Positions 9,035 through 17,775 of a DNA stretch of 47,273 nucleotides are shown piece by piece (the first letter of the stretch is position 1; every line of letters starts with the position of its first letter). The stretch lies in contig JAHYIR010000014.1 of assembly GCA_019429305.1 (NCBI GenBank), forward strand, positions 1-47,273. Reading direction: 5' to 3'. This stretch comes from Candidatus Cloacimonadota bacterium (GTDB lineage: Bacteria; Cloacimonadota; Cloacimonadia; Cloacimonadales; JAJBBL01). Both the position numbers and the translations under genes were made by a program. The notes beneath the pieces were generated by a model, which worked only from the letters and a program-made list of their open reading frames with translations, did no database searches and was not told the DNA's origin.

Positions 9035-9741
9035 ATTGATAACCCCATATCCGGTGTAACCTCTTTGATAAGCTCACTAACATTAGTTGTTGGTCCAAGT
9101 AGAATAAGAACATCCCCTTCTTTGATTACATCATTGGCACCTGGTAAATCATTTACTTTAGTTTCAATTATATTCTCGCCATCTTCTGCAACTCGCATAT
9201 CTGTATATTTAATCGCTACAACATGGATATTTTTCTCATTCGGAAGATTGAGTTGTTGCAGTGTTTTACCGATATAGAAATCGGGAACTGCTAATTCGGT
9301 AATACAGTGTCCGGAACTGAGATTAACATAGTTCAACACATTAGGTGAGAGCAGGGTATGAGCTAATTGTTCTCCCACAAGTTTTTCCGGGAAATGAATA
9401 TTTTTGACCCCGATTATTTCTAAAATTCTGGCATGTAATTGACTATCAACCTTAGCATGAATATTAACAACACCCAATTTCTTGAGAATAGCACTTGTTA
9501 AAACACTGGTCTCAACTTCTCCTACAGCCAATATGACTACGTCAACATCAGTAATACCGATATTTTTAAGTGCCTGCTCATCAGTACAGTCCATCTTCAC
9601 AGTAGCAGAAACTCGTCCACGTAATTCTTCCAGTTTCTTCTCATCATTGTCGATGGCTATTGTCTCAGAACCGTTTTCAAATAAGGTTGTAGCTACTGTA
9701 TATCCGAACTTACCTAAACCAATCACGGCAAATTTTCTCAT
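9031..9741 (-). CDS. ktrA: K+ uptake regulatory subunit KtrA/TrkA (RCK domain)
   Basis: The 236-aa cytosolic protein gates the membrane subunit encoded just upstream in response to nucleotide. The N-terminal RCK domain has the Rossmann GLGKFG motif (8-13) and the acidic end of beta-2 (IAIDND, about 29-34). An RCK_C domain occupies about 145-230 (HCITELAVPDFYIGKTLQQL, then EGDVLILLGP). A single RCK_N/RCK_C unit of this length is the KtrA form rather than the doubled E. coli TrkA. It is 71 bp after ktrB and overlaps the PAS-protein start by 4 bp. Confidence 0.93.
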   Translation of the reverse strand: MRKFAVIGLGKFGYTVATTLFENGSETIAIDNDEKKLEELRGRVSATVKMDCTDEQALKNIGITDVDVVILAVGEVETSVLTSAILKKLGVVNIHAKVDSQLHARILEIIGVKNIHFPEKLVGEQLAHTLLSPNVLNYVNLSSGHCITELAVPDFYIGKTLQQLNLPNEKNIHVVAIKYTDMRVAEDGENIIETKVNDLPGANDVIKEGDVLILLGPTTNVSELIKEVTPDMGLSI

Positions 9742-9812
9742 CTTTAATATCTCCTGTTTATCGAAAATAGATTACTAAGTAATAACAGAGTTTTTGTCAA
9801 TATATCAATTCA

Positions 9813-11516
9813 TTAACCAACAGATACCTTTTCTTCCGAATACATGTAATCTGTTTGAACTTTAGCTCTGGAGAGGGCGAAGATGAAAGTTAACGGTCCT
9901 ATTCGACCAAAATACATCAGGATAGTTATCAATATCCGTCCTGTCTGTGAAAGATAGGGAGTAATACCCATAGACAAACCAACGGTACCAAAAGCAGAAA
10001 AAGCTTCAAACATAATATGTTCAAAGGCAAAGGGCTCAATAAGCATTAAGAAAAAGATGATTATGAATAATAACAGGATAGAAATAGCAATCAACGCCAT
10101 AACTCGTTTGATAAGATTGTCGGAGATCTTTCTTTTAAAGACGATAACATCTCTGTTACTGGAGAGAATTGCCATGACAGAGAGAATTATTACAGCAAAA
10201 CTTGTTGTTTTAATACCGCCTCCGGTAGAACCGGGAGATGCACCAATAAACATCAGCACCACAGAGATAAAAACAGAAGACTTACTAAATTGAGTCACAT
10301 CGACAGTGTTAAATCCTGCAGTACGAGTTGTAACAGATTGGAAAAGGGAACCAAAAAATCTCTCTTTCAAAGAAAAAGATTCCATAGAGTGATTATATTC
10401 CGAAACAAAGTACAAGAAAAAGCCCAATAAGATAAGAGCTATAGTAGTTATTAAAACTAATTTAGTGTGGAGAGAGAAACGAACTGGACGAACCTTATCG
10501 AGCAAATTTCTCTTTATATCAACTAATACACTAAATCCTAATCCTCCAAAAATAATGAGTAACATCATTGTGATGTTGATTCCAATATGGCTTTTATACA
10601 AGGCAAAACTATCGGGATTAAGACTAAAACCGGCATTACAAAAAGCAGAGATAGAATGAAAGATGGCTGAATATACAGCATTAGATGTTGAGTCGTATCT
10701 GCCTGAAAATGCCGAATATAAGAAAATAGCACCGATAAACTCAAAGATAATCGTTACTAGCACAATATTTCTAATTAATCTCAACATATCAAAACGACTT
10801 CTTTCTTCAAAGACGCTTTGCATGATCTTTTCACCGCGGAAAGTTAATCTCTGACCAGTTAGAATAGCAAAAGAAGTCGATATTGTCATGATACCCAGCC
10901 CACCAATCTGGATCAGTAACAGGATAATGACCTGACCAAAGAGAGTAAAATGAGTTCCGGTGTCATAGACAATCAGTCCGGTAACACAGGTAGCCGAAGT
11001 TGAAGTGAAAAGAGCTCCGACAAAATTAGTGCTATTACCTTCTGCAGTTGATATGGGCAGTAATAAAAGCAGGGTTCCGATCATGATGGCGATAAAAAAA
11101 CTAATCAAAACGAAAATTGCTGCATTATCAGTGATATTCTTGAATCTCTTCCATTGATAGATATTCTTAGTGTATCTATGCCCTAAAATAACAATTTGTC
11201 TTCCAATAATAAGTAATTGAAAAATATAAGGTTGCTGGCTTAAACTCAATCCCAGTAATATTAAGATTATATCAGGGATACGAGTTCTCAAACTTAAGAT
11301 CGAGAATCTATTAATCATTATATGGCTGATAAAATTAACTATCAGCAGATAAATGGTCAATTCTGTATAAACACTGTTAATATAAGGATAAGAAGGTAGT
11401 TGATTGAGGTAGTTATAGAGAATAAGCAGAACGACATTTATTATCGCATATATATTGAGCAAATTATCGGATAAGTAACCTATCCCTTTTAGGAAACGCC
11501 AATAACTATTCTTCAT
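9813..11516 (-). CDS. ktrB: K+ transporter membrane subunit (TrkH/KtrB family) with four-helix N-terminal extension
   Basis: The 567-aa channel-like protein has the four pore-loop repeats of the family, each with its selectivity glycine: TSATCVTGLIV, FHSISAFCNAGFS, QSVTTRTAGFNTVD and FEAFSAFGTVGLSMG. KtrB/TrkH cores are about 440-480 aa. Here about 120 extra residues precede the core and contain four hydrophobic segments (about 19-39, 49-69, 81-95, 97-115). The translocation core looks complete. The gene starts 23 bp after adk ends and is followed by ktrA, its regulatory partner. Predicted role is K+ uptake, perhaps Na+- or H+-coupled. Confidence 0.93.
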   Translation of the reverse strand: MKNSYWRFLKGIGYLSDNLLNIYAIINVVLLILYNYLNQLPSYPYINSVYTELTIYLLIVNFISHIMINRFSILSLRTRIPDIILILLGLSLSQQPYIFQLLIIGRQIVILGHRYTKNIYQWKRFKNITDNAAIFVLISFFIAIMIGTLLLLLPISTAEGNSTNFVGALFTSTSATCVTGLIVYDTGTHFTLFGQVIILLLIQIGGLGIMTISTSFAILTGQRLTFRGEKIMQSVFEERSRFDMLRLIRNIVLVTIIFEFIGAIFLYSAFSGRYDSTSNAVYSAIFHSISAFCNAGFSLNPDSFALYKSHIGINITMMLLIIFGGLGFSVLVDIKRNLLDKVRPVRFSLHTKLVLITTIALILLGFFLYFVSEYNHSMESFSLKERFFGSLFQSVTTRTAGFNTVDVTQFSKSSVFISVVLMFIGASPGSTGGGIKTTSFAVIILSVMAILSSNRDVIVFKRKISDNLIKRVMALIAISILLLFIIIFFLMLIEPFAFEHIMFEAFSAFGTVGLSMGITPYLSQTGRILITILMYFGRIGPLTFIFALSRAKVQTDYMYSEEKVSVG

Positions 11517-11539
11517 CTATCTTAGGGTAAAAAGACTTA

Positions 11540-12172
11540 TCATTTTTCTAGATTGATACTTTCGGTCAAATTCCGGAATATTGTTTCGGGAGGATCCGAA
11601 GCATCTATATGAACGAGCTTACTTCTCTTTTTGAAGAAATCTATCAATGGTTTTGTCCTTTCATGAAATATATTTATTCGTCTAACTATTGCCTCTTCGT
11701 GATCATCATTTCTTTGGATCAGTTTTCCACCACAAACATCACATTTGTTTTCATTTTTAGGGGGTTTTATGAGCAAATTATAGTCTTTTCCACAGTTCGT
11801 ACAAACACGTCGGGCAGTGAGTCGTTTGATTGCCGTATCATCGTCTAAATCAAAGAATATAGCATAATTGACCGGAATCCTCTCTTCCATGTATTCTGCC
11901 TGTCTTAATGTTCGCGGGAAACCATCAAATATTATTCCCTGAGCTTCAGGGTGTAAAATATCTTCAATAAGGGTAAAAATATACTCATCAGGCACCAATT
12001 CTCCCGCCAACATATATTTTGTGATTTTGTTGCCCAATTCTGTTTTTTGAGCCATATTCTCACGGAGTAAAGCTCCGATACTAATATGATCGAAATCATA
12101 TCTCTTTTTTAGTAATCCCGCTTGCGTTCCTTTTCCACTTCCCTGAACACCAAAAAAAACTAAGTTCAGCAC
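11540..12172 (-). CDS. adk: Adenylate kinase (zinc-lid type), GTG start
   Basis: The 210-aa enzyme catalyses ATP + AMP <-> 2 ADP. It has the P-loop GVQGSGKGTQ (about 8-17), the AMP-site FDGFPRT and a LID with four cysteines (CTNCGK...CDVCGG), indicating structural zinc. I place the start at a GTG (12170-12172) preceded by GAAGGAGGAAGCTATA. An upstream in-frame ATG at 12244 would add 24 aromatic-rich residues unlike any adenylate kinase N-terminus and has no ribosome site. It is the first gene of the run continuing into ktrB, an unusual partner. Confidence 0.93.
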   Translation of the reverse strand: MLNLVFFGVQGSGKGTQAGLLKKRYDFDHISIGALLRENMAQKTELGNKITKYMLAGELVPDEYIFTLIEDILHPEAQGIIFDGFPRTLRQAEYMEERIPVNYAIFFDLDDDTAIKRLTARRVCTNCGKDYNLLIKPPKNENKCDVCGGKLIQRNDDHEEAIVRRINIFHERTKPLIDFFKKRSKLVHIDASDPPETIFRNLTESINLEK

Positions 12173-12377
12173 TATAGCTTCCTCCTTCTCCAGATACCTT
12201 ATCCTAAAAAAAGATATGAAATAGAAATCATAGTAAAAAGTCAAGATATTTTACGGACACTTTACTGGTAGTTTTGCCCGATAATATTTAAAGTAACCTA
12301 ACATTAGTCTCATTTTTTTTACTGGATACCAGTCATTCTAGTTAAAAACTTAAACTTAAGCGTTATGATTATTTTCT

Positions 12378-12406
12378 TTGACAAAAGGATTGAAATATAT
12401 TACAGG
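12378..12406 (+). promoter_or_regulatory. Possible promoter for ftsB-like gene
   Basis: TTGACA (12378-12383) is a perfect -35. A 17-nt spacer leads to TACAGG, a weak -10, about 36 nt before the ATG at 12442. It lies in the intergenic space shared divergently with adk. Confidence 0.3.
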
Positions 12407-12441
12407 ATTTAACTATATCTTAGTTACAAAGAGAGGACGGA

Positions 12442-12762
12442 ATGGATACTATAAAGCGGAAAGATATCTCTAAAAAGAATAAGAAAAAGGTTAAGAAGTA
12501 TTCTTACTGGGTAATTGTCGTTTCTATCCTGATCTATACACTCTTTTTTACGAGATATAATCTCTTGAGTTATTGGCAGACAAGACGTGAGCACAAACTA
12601 TATCAACAAGCAATAACTGAAGTCAGATTAGATAATGAAGAATTGAGAGAAAAGATCGAAAGACTCGAGAATGATCCGGAAGCGATAGAAGAAGAAGCAC
12701 GGGAACTTGGAATGAAACGGATAGGCGAAACGGTAATAATCATTCGTGATAAAGAAGATTGA
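12442..12762 (+). CDS. ftsB: Septum formation initiator protein (FtsB/DivIC-like)
   Basis: This 106-aa protein has a very basic cytoplasmic start (KRKDISKKNKKKVKK), one membrane helix (about 22-40), and then a leucine/charged coiled coil (about 48-85; NEELREKIERLENDPEAIEE). The end, AIEEEARELGMKRIGETV, is the DivIC/FtsB signature. The family links FtsL and FtsQ/DivIB in the divisome and helps trigger septal peptidoglycan synthesis. A GAGAGGACGGA ribosome site precedes the ATG. It stands 33 bp upstream of the radical SAM gene. FtsB and DivIC cannot be told apart from sequence alone. Confidence 0.88.
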   Translation: MDTIKRKDISKKNKKKVKKYSYWVIVVSILIYTLFFTRYNLLSYWQTRREHKLYQQAITEVRLDNEELREKIERLENDPEAIEEEARELGMKRIGETVIIIRDKED

Positions 12763-12795
12763 TTGTATTTCTTCTCGAGATCATAGAAACTCTCA

Positions 12796-14478
12796 ATGCA
12801 AAAAATACTCTTTGTTGCTATTAATGCTAGGTATGTACATACTAATCTTGCCTTGCTTTACTTAAATCAACTAACCACCACAAAAGCTGAATCCTCGATT
12901 GCTGAATTTAATATCTCTCAAAGCTCTTATGATATTTTAACAGCTATTGATGATTATCTACCTGATATAGTTGGCTTCTCTGTTTACATCTGGAATTCTA
13001 AACTCGTTAAAGAAATCCTAAACGACATAAAAAAAGTGCTTCCCCGGATCAAGGTCATCTTAGGAGGTCCGGAAGTCAGTTATAATCCTCAAGAGTGGTT
13101 GGATTCTTATAGTTCAATTGATTACATTATAACCGGTGGGGGAGAGCAGAGTTGGCAACATCTATTAGATCAACAATTTGACTTACCTGATAAAATTGTT
13201 CATCAAAACAATTATTCTATAAATGATATACCTTTTCCATATTCTGAGAAAAACATTGCTTCATTTAAAGATAGAATAATCTATTACGAAAGCAGCCGAG
13301 GTTGTCCTTATAGCTGCACGTATTGTCTCTCTTCAAGACAAGAGACCTCTTTAGAATTAAGGGATCTGCATCTCGTAAAGAAGGAACTGGCTTTCTTTAT
13401 TAATCAAAAAGTATCTCTCGTTAAATTTGTTGACCGGACTTTTAATGCAAATGCCGAACATGCCCGTAGTATTTGGTCTTTTCTGATGGATAAGAAACCG
13501 TTTACCCGTTTTCATTTTGAGATTAACCCCTCTCTTATCACAGAGCAGGATATCGAAATACTCCAAAAAGTTCCGAGCAATCTTTTCCAATTTGAAATAG
13601 GTGTGCAATCAACCCATACCGAGACCTTAAAAGAGATTTGCAGAAGTGGTGAGTGGTATCTTATAAAAGAAAATATAGCTCGTTTAATCCGAGAAACTTC
13701 TATACCGATCCATCTCGATTTGATATTTGGTTTACCCTATGAGACTTATGATATAGCTCAGAAATCATTTAATGAGATCTATTCACTGCAACCCGATCAC
13801 TTTCAACCGGGAATGTTAAAAGTACTCCCCGGCACGGTTATGGAAGAAAAAGCCCCAACCTATGATCTAGTTTATCAGCAAGATGCACCATATAGGATAT
13901 TAGCTAACAGGTGGATTTCTTTTACTGAGTTAAACACTCTCCAGAAAATCGAACATCTGGTGAACAATCTTTATAATTCTCAACGTTTTACCAGGACCTT
14001 ACAGAACTTGATCAAACTGGTAGATAGCCCTTTTGATCTCTATTTAAAGCTTGTGAAATTCTGGGCAGAGAAAAATGTTCCCCCTTGGCAGAAAGATTGG
14101 GTAAAGACTGCCACTCTAATAGGAGGATTCACTTCTTCATACTACAACTCCAATTACGAGTTCATCTTAGATTGCTTGAGATGGGATTTATGCTCAAGTT
14201 CAGGGTTGCAATATTACCCTGACTTCTTATTAACACCTGAATTAAGCAGAATTCAAGGTCTCTGGAAAAGATATTTAAAGCAATATTTAGATGATCTTTG
14301 TCTGGAATATGAAGTTGAAAAAAAACAAATTCACAGAGGTAATCTTTTTGTACCACAAACCGAAAAATTTCAGAAACAATATCTGATTCATAAAAATGAT
14401 GTTATCTTATTCATTAAATACCCACACAATGTGGTTAGTGAAATCATTATTAACTTTTCAAAAATATCAGACATGTAA
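12796..14478 (+). CDS. B12-binding radical SAM protein with DUF4080 C-terminus
   Basis: The 560-aa product has an N-terminal cobalamin-binding Rossmann domain (about 1-130; VAINARYVHTNLALLYL, then VILGGPEVSYNP). A radical SAM barrel follows, with the 4Fe-4S motif C170-x3-C174-x2-C177 (SSRGCPYSCTYCLSS). The SAM-binding region (FEINPSLI, FEIGVQST) and a long DUF4080-type C-terminal domain (about 370-560) complete it. The opening MQKILFVAINARYVHTNLA is characteristic of this uncharacterised family. The substrate is unknown; methylation or a radical rearrangement is possible. The conventional His motif of the B12 lower ligand is not evident. It is probably co-transcribed with ftsB. Confidence 0.9.
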   Translation: MQKILFVAINARYVHTNLALLYLNQLTTTKAESSIAEFNISQSSYDILTAIDDYLPDIVGFSVYIWNSKLVKEILNDIKKVLPRIKVILGGPEVSYNPQEWLDSYSSIDYIITGGGEQSWQHLLDQQFDLPDKIVHQNNYSINDIPFPYSEKNIASFKDRIIYYESSRGCPYSCTYCLSSRQETSLELRDLHLVKKELAFFINQKVSLVKFVDRTFNANAEHARSIWSFLMDKKPFTRFHFEINPSLITEQDIEILQKVPSNLFQFEIGVQSTHTETLKEICRSGEWYLIKENIARLIRETSIPIHLDLIFGLPYETYDIAQKSFNEIYSLQPDHFQPGMLKVLPGTVMEEKAPTYDLVYQQDAPYRILANRWISFTELNTLQKIEHLVNNLYNSQRFTRTLQNLIKLVDSPFDLYLKLVKFWAEKNVPPWQKDWVKTATLIGGFTSSYYNSNYEFILDCLRWDLCSSSGLQYYPDFLLTPELSRIQGLWKRYLKQYLDDLCLEYEVEKKQIHRGNLFVPQTEKFQKQYLIHKNDVILFIKYPHNVVSEIIINFSKISDM

Positions 14479-14491
14479 AAAGGAGGTCTAT

Positions 14492-14965
14492 ATGAAGAAG
14501 ATGATTTTATGGGCGATATTAATATTGATCATTATCATTGCTATCGGAATATTGTTCTATCTGGGCAGGCAAACTCAATCACCTGACGTTGAACCTATAG
14601 AAGAACAAGAGTATTATTATGACCATCATAATGCACGTAACTCTCTCGATTATGCCGGAAGATACAGCGGAGTGTTACCTTGTGCTGACTGTGACGGTAT
14701 TTTGATGAATCTTGAAATTACTTATGATAGTACTTTCGTGAAGAACTATATCTATCTGGGAAAAGGAGAAGGTGAAGTTTATGAAGCACGCGGTTCATTT
14801 GTTTGGAATGAAACAGGAAACACGATCACTCTACAAGGGGTAGAGGGAGCTAATCAATATTTTGTCTCCGAAAACTATCTGATCCAACTCGATCTGGAAG
14901 GTAAAAGAATTACCGGCGAATTAGCCGATATGTATATATTAAATAAACAAATCGACTTAGAGTAA
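14492..14965 (+). CDS. NlpE-like copper/envelope-stress protein, membrane anchored
   Basis: The 157-aa product has an N-terminal hydrophobic anchor (about 3-25) without a lipobox Cys, a charged linker (28-50), and an NlpE_N domain (about 55-150) with the signature YSGVLPCADCDGI, whose CxxC is the conserved redox/metal pair. In E. coli, NlpE senses envelope and surface stress and activates Cpx; no Cpx pair is seen here. I start it at the ATG at 14492 because AAAAGGAGGTCTAT precedes it. A longer reading from 14396 would overlap the radical SAM gene by 83 bp and hide the signal anchor. Confidence 0.85.
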   Translation: MKKMILWAILILIIIIAIGILFYLGRQTQSPDVEPIEEQEYYYDHHNARNSLDYAGRYSGVLPCADCDGILMNLEITYDSTFVKNYIYLGKGEGEVYEARGSFVWNETGNTITLQGVEGANQYFVSENYLIQLDLEGKRITGELADMYILNKQIDLE

Positions 14966-14979
14966 GAAGAAATTCGAAC

Positions 14980-15237
14980 TTAAACCCTGATTGGTTGTAT
15001 AGTTCCCTGATTTAATTTGAGTGCTGGTTCTCCGCGAACCATCATTATAATGCCGAGCTCTTTCTGACATTGCGGGCAGAGGGGCTTACTCTGTGTTTCA
15101 TAACCTTTAATCCCGACAAAATCCTCTTCTAATCTATTAACAAAACACTTGATGATCTTGCCTTTTCCAGCTTTATAATAGCGAAACAGCCTGAAACCAC
15201 ATTTACAGTATATAGTGAGTATCTTTCCGGTGTGCAT
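14980..15237 (-). CDS. Small zinc-ribbon protein
   Basis: The 85-aa protein has two cysteine clusters, CKCG (about 11-14) and CPQC (about 54-57), plus a Cys at 31, consistent with a zinc ribbon. The rest is rich in Lys/Gly. AAGGGGAAG lies about 11 nt before the ATG. It converges with the NlpE-like gene (14 bp between stops). I recognise no named family; a nucleic-acid or protein-interaction role is a guess. Confidence 0.6.
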   Translation of the reverse strand: MHTGKILTIYCKCGFRLFRYYKAGKGKIIKCFVNRLEEDFVGIKGYETQSKPLCPQCQKELGIIMMVRGEPALKLNQGTIQPIRV

Positions 15238-15330
15238 CAGTAATAAACTTCCCCTTTATATATTACTCTATCCATAGATCATATATCGGATTCAAGGAAA
15301 GATTGTCAAGCTTTGAACAAGCAGAGATAT

Positions 15331-15385
15331 ACCATTAGGGAGTCCTATAGTCGGCTCCCGACCGACTATAGGATTCCCTAAGGGT
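15331..15385. repeat. 55-nt near-perfect palindrome
   Basis: The left arm TTAGGGAGTCCTATAGTCGG (15335-15354) pairs with 15362-15381 with one mismatch (G-U in RNA) around a 7-nt loop CTCCCGA. The arms extend outward (ACCA/GGGT) with one further mismatch. No T-run follows on either strand, so it is not a typical terminator. It resembles a REP-like or miniature mobile palindrome. The remaining 15238-15529 intergenic sequence holds nothing else I can support. Confidence 0.8.
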
Positions 15386-15529
15386 AAAAAAAGAGATATA
15401 CTCAGAATTAAAATATCGATGCGTAAAGATAAATCACCTGTGCAACAGATAAGATTAGTAGATACAAGTTCGCAGGAAGATTTCAATCATAAACAACTAA
15501 GAACTGATCATCTAACCTAAGTCAAGTGA

Positions 15530-15742
15530 TCACATCTTAGATAAGCTTCGTTTTATAAACCCTAAGTTCTTTTTCAAAAAATCATCTACCGCTTCTCTAC
15601 CCAAGTTATCAAGTGATATGTGTTTTGCTTGGGCAATTTTCTTGAAATCAGACACCGTATTCTCGTTAAGTCTGAATGTGATCCGACAATTTCTTTTTTT
15701 CTTAGCCAAATTCTGCGGCGTAGATTTTCGTCCATGCAACAT
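15530..15742 (-). CDS. Ribbon-helix-helix DNA-binding protein (CopG/antitoxin-like)
   Basis: The 70-aa protein has a basic N-terminal arm (GRKSTPQNLAKKKRN) and then a strand-helix-helix unit CRITFRLNENTVSDFKKIAQ followed by SLDNLGREAVDDFLKKNL. This spacing fits the ribbon-helix-helix fold used by small repressors and antitoxins. AGGAGG sits 6 nt before the ATG, so it is surely translated. No toxin-like partner is adjacent (neighbours are the zinc-ribbon gene and a helicase), so it may act alone or be a relic of a toxin-antitoxin pair. Confidence 0.7.
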   Translation of the reverse strand: MLHGRKSTPQNLAKKKRNCRITFRLNENTVSDFKKIAQAKHISLDNLGREAVDDFLKKNLGFIKRSLSKM

Positions 15743-15998
15743 AATAAACCTCCTGACAAATTGAAAAATAAAAAGGACTCTTTATAAAACTAATATAGTT
15801 TTTTTTAGATTTTTAGTCAACTAATATTTCAACTTGCCTTTTATTTTTAATTCACATGATCTTTTAGCTTATGGGATAGTTATAAGTGGATTGTAGTAGT
15901 TAGAGATGATATTAATAGATTTCGTTACCAATAATAAACCTTTACATTTAAACCTCAGAGAAAAGATTGTCTCAAATTCAAATTTAAAGGAACCCCAT

Positions 15999-17588
15999 GT
16001 GATTAAATTCTCACAAATCGTTATGCCTGAGCCGATACAACGTGCTGCAGCAGATTTAAATTTTACCAATCCTACAATGATCCAGGAGCAGGTGATCCCT
16101 TGGTTACTGGAATCAGAACAGGATTTGATAGCTCTTGCCCAAACCGGCACCGGAAAAACCGCTGCCTTTGGATTTCCAACCCTTGCTTTGACCAATATCG
16201 AGGTCGATGCTGTTCAAACACTTATCTTATGCCCAACCAGAGAGTTGTGTCTTCAGATATACAATGATTTTATTGATTATGCTAAATATCTTCCCCGCAT
16301 CAAATGTGCTGCCATCTACGGTGGCTCTTCAATCAATAGACAAAAAGATGTTCTTAAAGCTGGTGCTCATATCGTTATTGGAACTCCCGGCAGAGTTTAT
16401 GACATGATCAGACAACAGGTTCTCAAGATAGATCAGATCAGTCTTTTAATACTTGATGAAGCTGACGAGATGCTGAATATTGGTTTTAAGGAGGATATTT
16501 TTAGTATCATGAGTCACAGTCCTGAAGAGAAGCAGATCCTGCTTTTTTCAGCCACTATGTCCCGCGAGGTCGAGAAGTTGGCAAAGACTTTCATGAAGAA
16601 TCCTCATCGTATCAGTGCCGGCAGTGAAAACAAGGGAGCAGATAATATCCTGCACTATTATTATAAAGTTCAGGCTCGTGATAAATATCTCGCTCTCAAG
16701 CGGATAGCCGATATGAATCCCAAAATCTACGGTATTGTTTTTTGCCGAACCAGAAAAGAGACCCAAGAGATTGCTAACAAGCTACAACATGATGGATACA
16801 ATGCTGATGCCCTGCATGGAGACCTGTCACAGGGGCAGCGGGAAATGGTTATGGACCGTTTTCGCAGAAAATATGTCCAATTGCTAATAGCAACCGATGT
16901 AGCAGCTCGTGGTTTGGATGTGGATGATCTAACCCATATTATCAATTATCATCTTCCCGGAGAACCGGGAGTCTATATCCATCGGACAGGAAGAACCGGT
17001 AGAGCCGGAAAGAGCGGTGTTGCCCTTAGTATTATCCACAGTAAAGAGATCGGACCAATGAAAACAATAGAAAAACGGCTCGGAAAAGAGATCGTTCTCA
17101 CTCCTGTACCGAGTGGAAGGGACATCTGTGAAAAACAGCTATTTCACTTGATAGATAATGTTGAGCGGGTAGAGGTTAATAAAGAGCAGATTGAGTCCTT
17201 CTTACCAAAGGTGTATAAGAAACTGAGCTGGTTAGACAGAGAAGAGCTGATCCAGCGTTTTGTCTCGGTAGAGTTTAACAGGTTTCTCAGTTATTACCGG
17301 GATAATCGTGACCTGGAGACAGTCAGAGCTGAAAGAAAAGAGAGAAAACAAGAAAATGTGGTCCTAAAGAAATTCCGATTGAGTATCGGTTCAAACCATG
17401 GGCTCACCAAACGTGAACTGATGAGATTGATCAATCGTCTGAGGGTGGCGAAGAGTATCGAGATAGGTAGAATTGATATTACCGGTAATCAGAGTTTCGT
17501 CGAACTCGATGCTCGATACGAAAGTTCGTTAGTAAAAGCCCTCAAGCGCACTAAATATCACGGAATATCTATTAATGTTAATGTATAA
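15999..17588 (+). CDS. DEAD-box RNA helicase with DbpA-type RNA-binding domain
   Basis: The enzyme uses ATP to unwind RNA, probably in ribosome assembly or RNA decay. All helicase motifs are present in order: Q-motif region (NPTMIQEQ), AQTGTGKT, PTRELCLQ, GTPGR, DEAD, SAT, ARGLD and HRTGRTGRAG. The last 75 residues (KFRLSIGSNHGLTKRELMRL...) match the DbpA RNA-binding domain, which in DbpA binds 23S rRNA helix 92. I favour the GTG at 15999 (AAAGGA 7 nt upstream; FSQIVMPEPI directly follows, as in most family starts). An in-frame ATG at 15906 would add 31 residues with no family likeness and is the alternative. Confidence 0.93.
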   Translation: MIKFSQIVMPEPIQRAAADLNFTNPTMIQEQVIPWLLESEQDLIALAQTGTGKTAAFGFPTLALTNIEVDAVQTLILCPTRELCLQIYNDFIDYAKYLPRIKCAAIYGGSSINRQKDVLKAGAHIVIGTPGRVYDMIRQQVLKIDQISLLILDEADEMLNIGFKEDIFSIMSHSPEEKQILLFSATMSREVEKLAKTFMKNPHRISAGSENKGADNILHYYYKVQARDKYLALKRIADMNPKIYGIVFCRTRKETQEIANKLQHDGYNADALHGDLSQGQREMVMDRFRRKYVQLLIATDVAARGLDVDDLTHIINYHLPGEPGVYIHRTGRTGRAGKSGVALSIIHSKEIGPMKTIEKRLGKEIVLTPVPSGRDICEKQLFHLIDNVERVEVNKEQIESFLPKVYKKLSWLDREELIQRFVSVEFNRFLSYYRDNRDLETVRAERKERKQENVVLKKFRLSIGSNHGLTKRELMRLINRLRVAKSIEIGRIDITGNQSFVELDARYESSLVKALKRTKYHGISINVNV

Positions 17589-17775
17589 AGAATATTAAAC
17601 TAACTCTTTCATTTGATGATTATCTGGTTGATAAGATCAGAGGTTATTGGTTAGATACTTGCAAAGACGACACTTTACTTTTATGACTTTGTACTGCTCT
17701 TGAGCTTGAATAATGAGAAGTTAGTATTTTCTTGACCTACGATAAATCTGAAGAATTCTGTAGTCAGGAGTCATT

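Noticed and set aside
15331-15385. Rho-independent terminator
   Set aside because: The stem is strong but no T-run follows on either strand (AAAAAAAGAG on plus, GGTATATC on minus).
15292-15486. 64-aa minus-strand open frame
   Set aside because: It is created by the palindrome at 15331-15385, has no ribosome site and no protein-like composition.
15530-15742. Toxin-antitoxin pair
   Set aside because: The ribbon-helix-helix protein fits an antitoxin, but no toxin-like gene is adjacent on either side.
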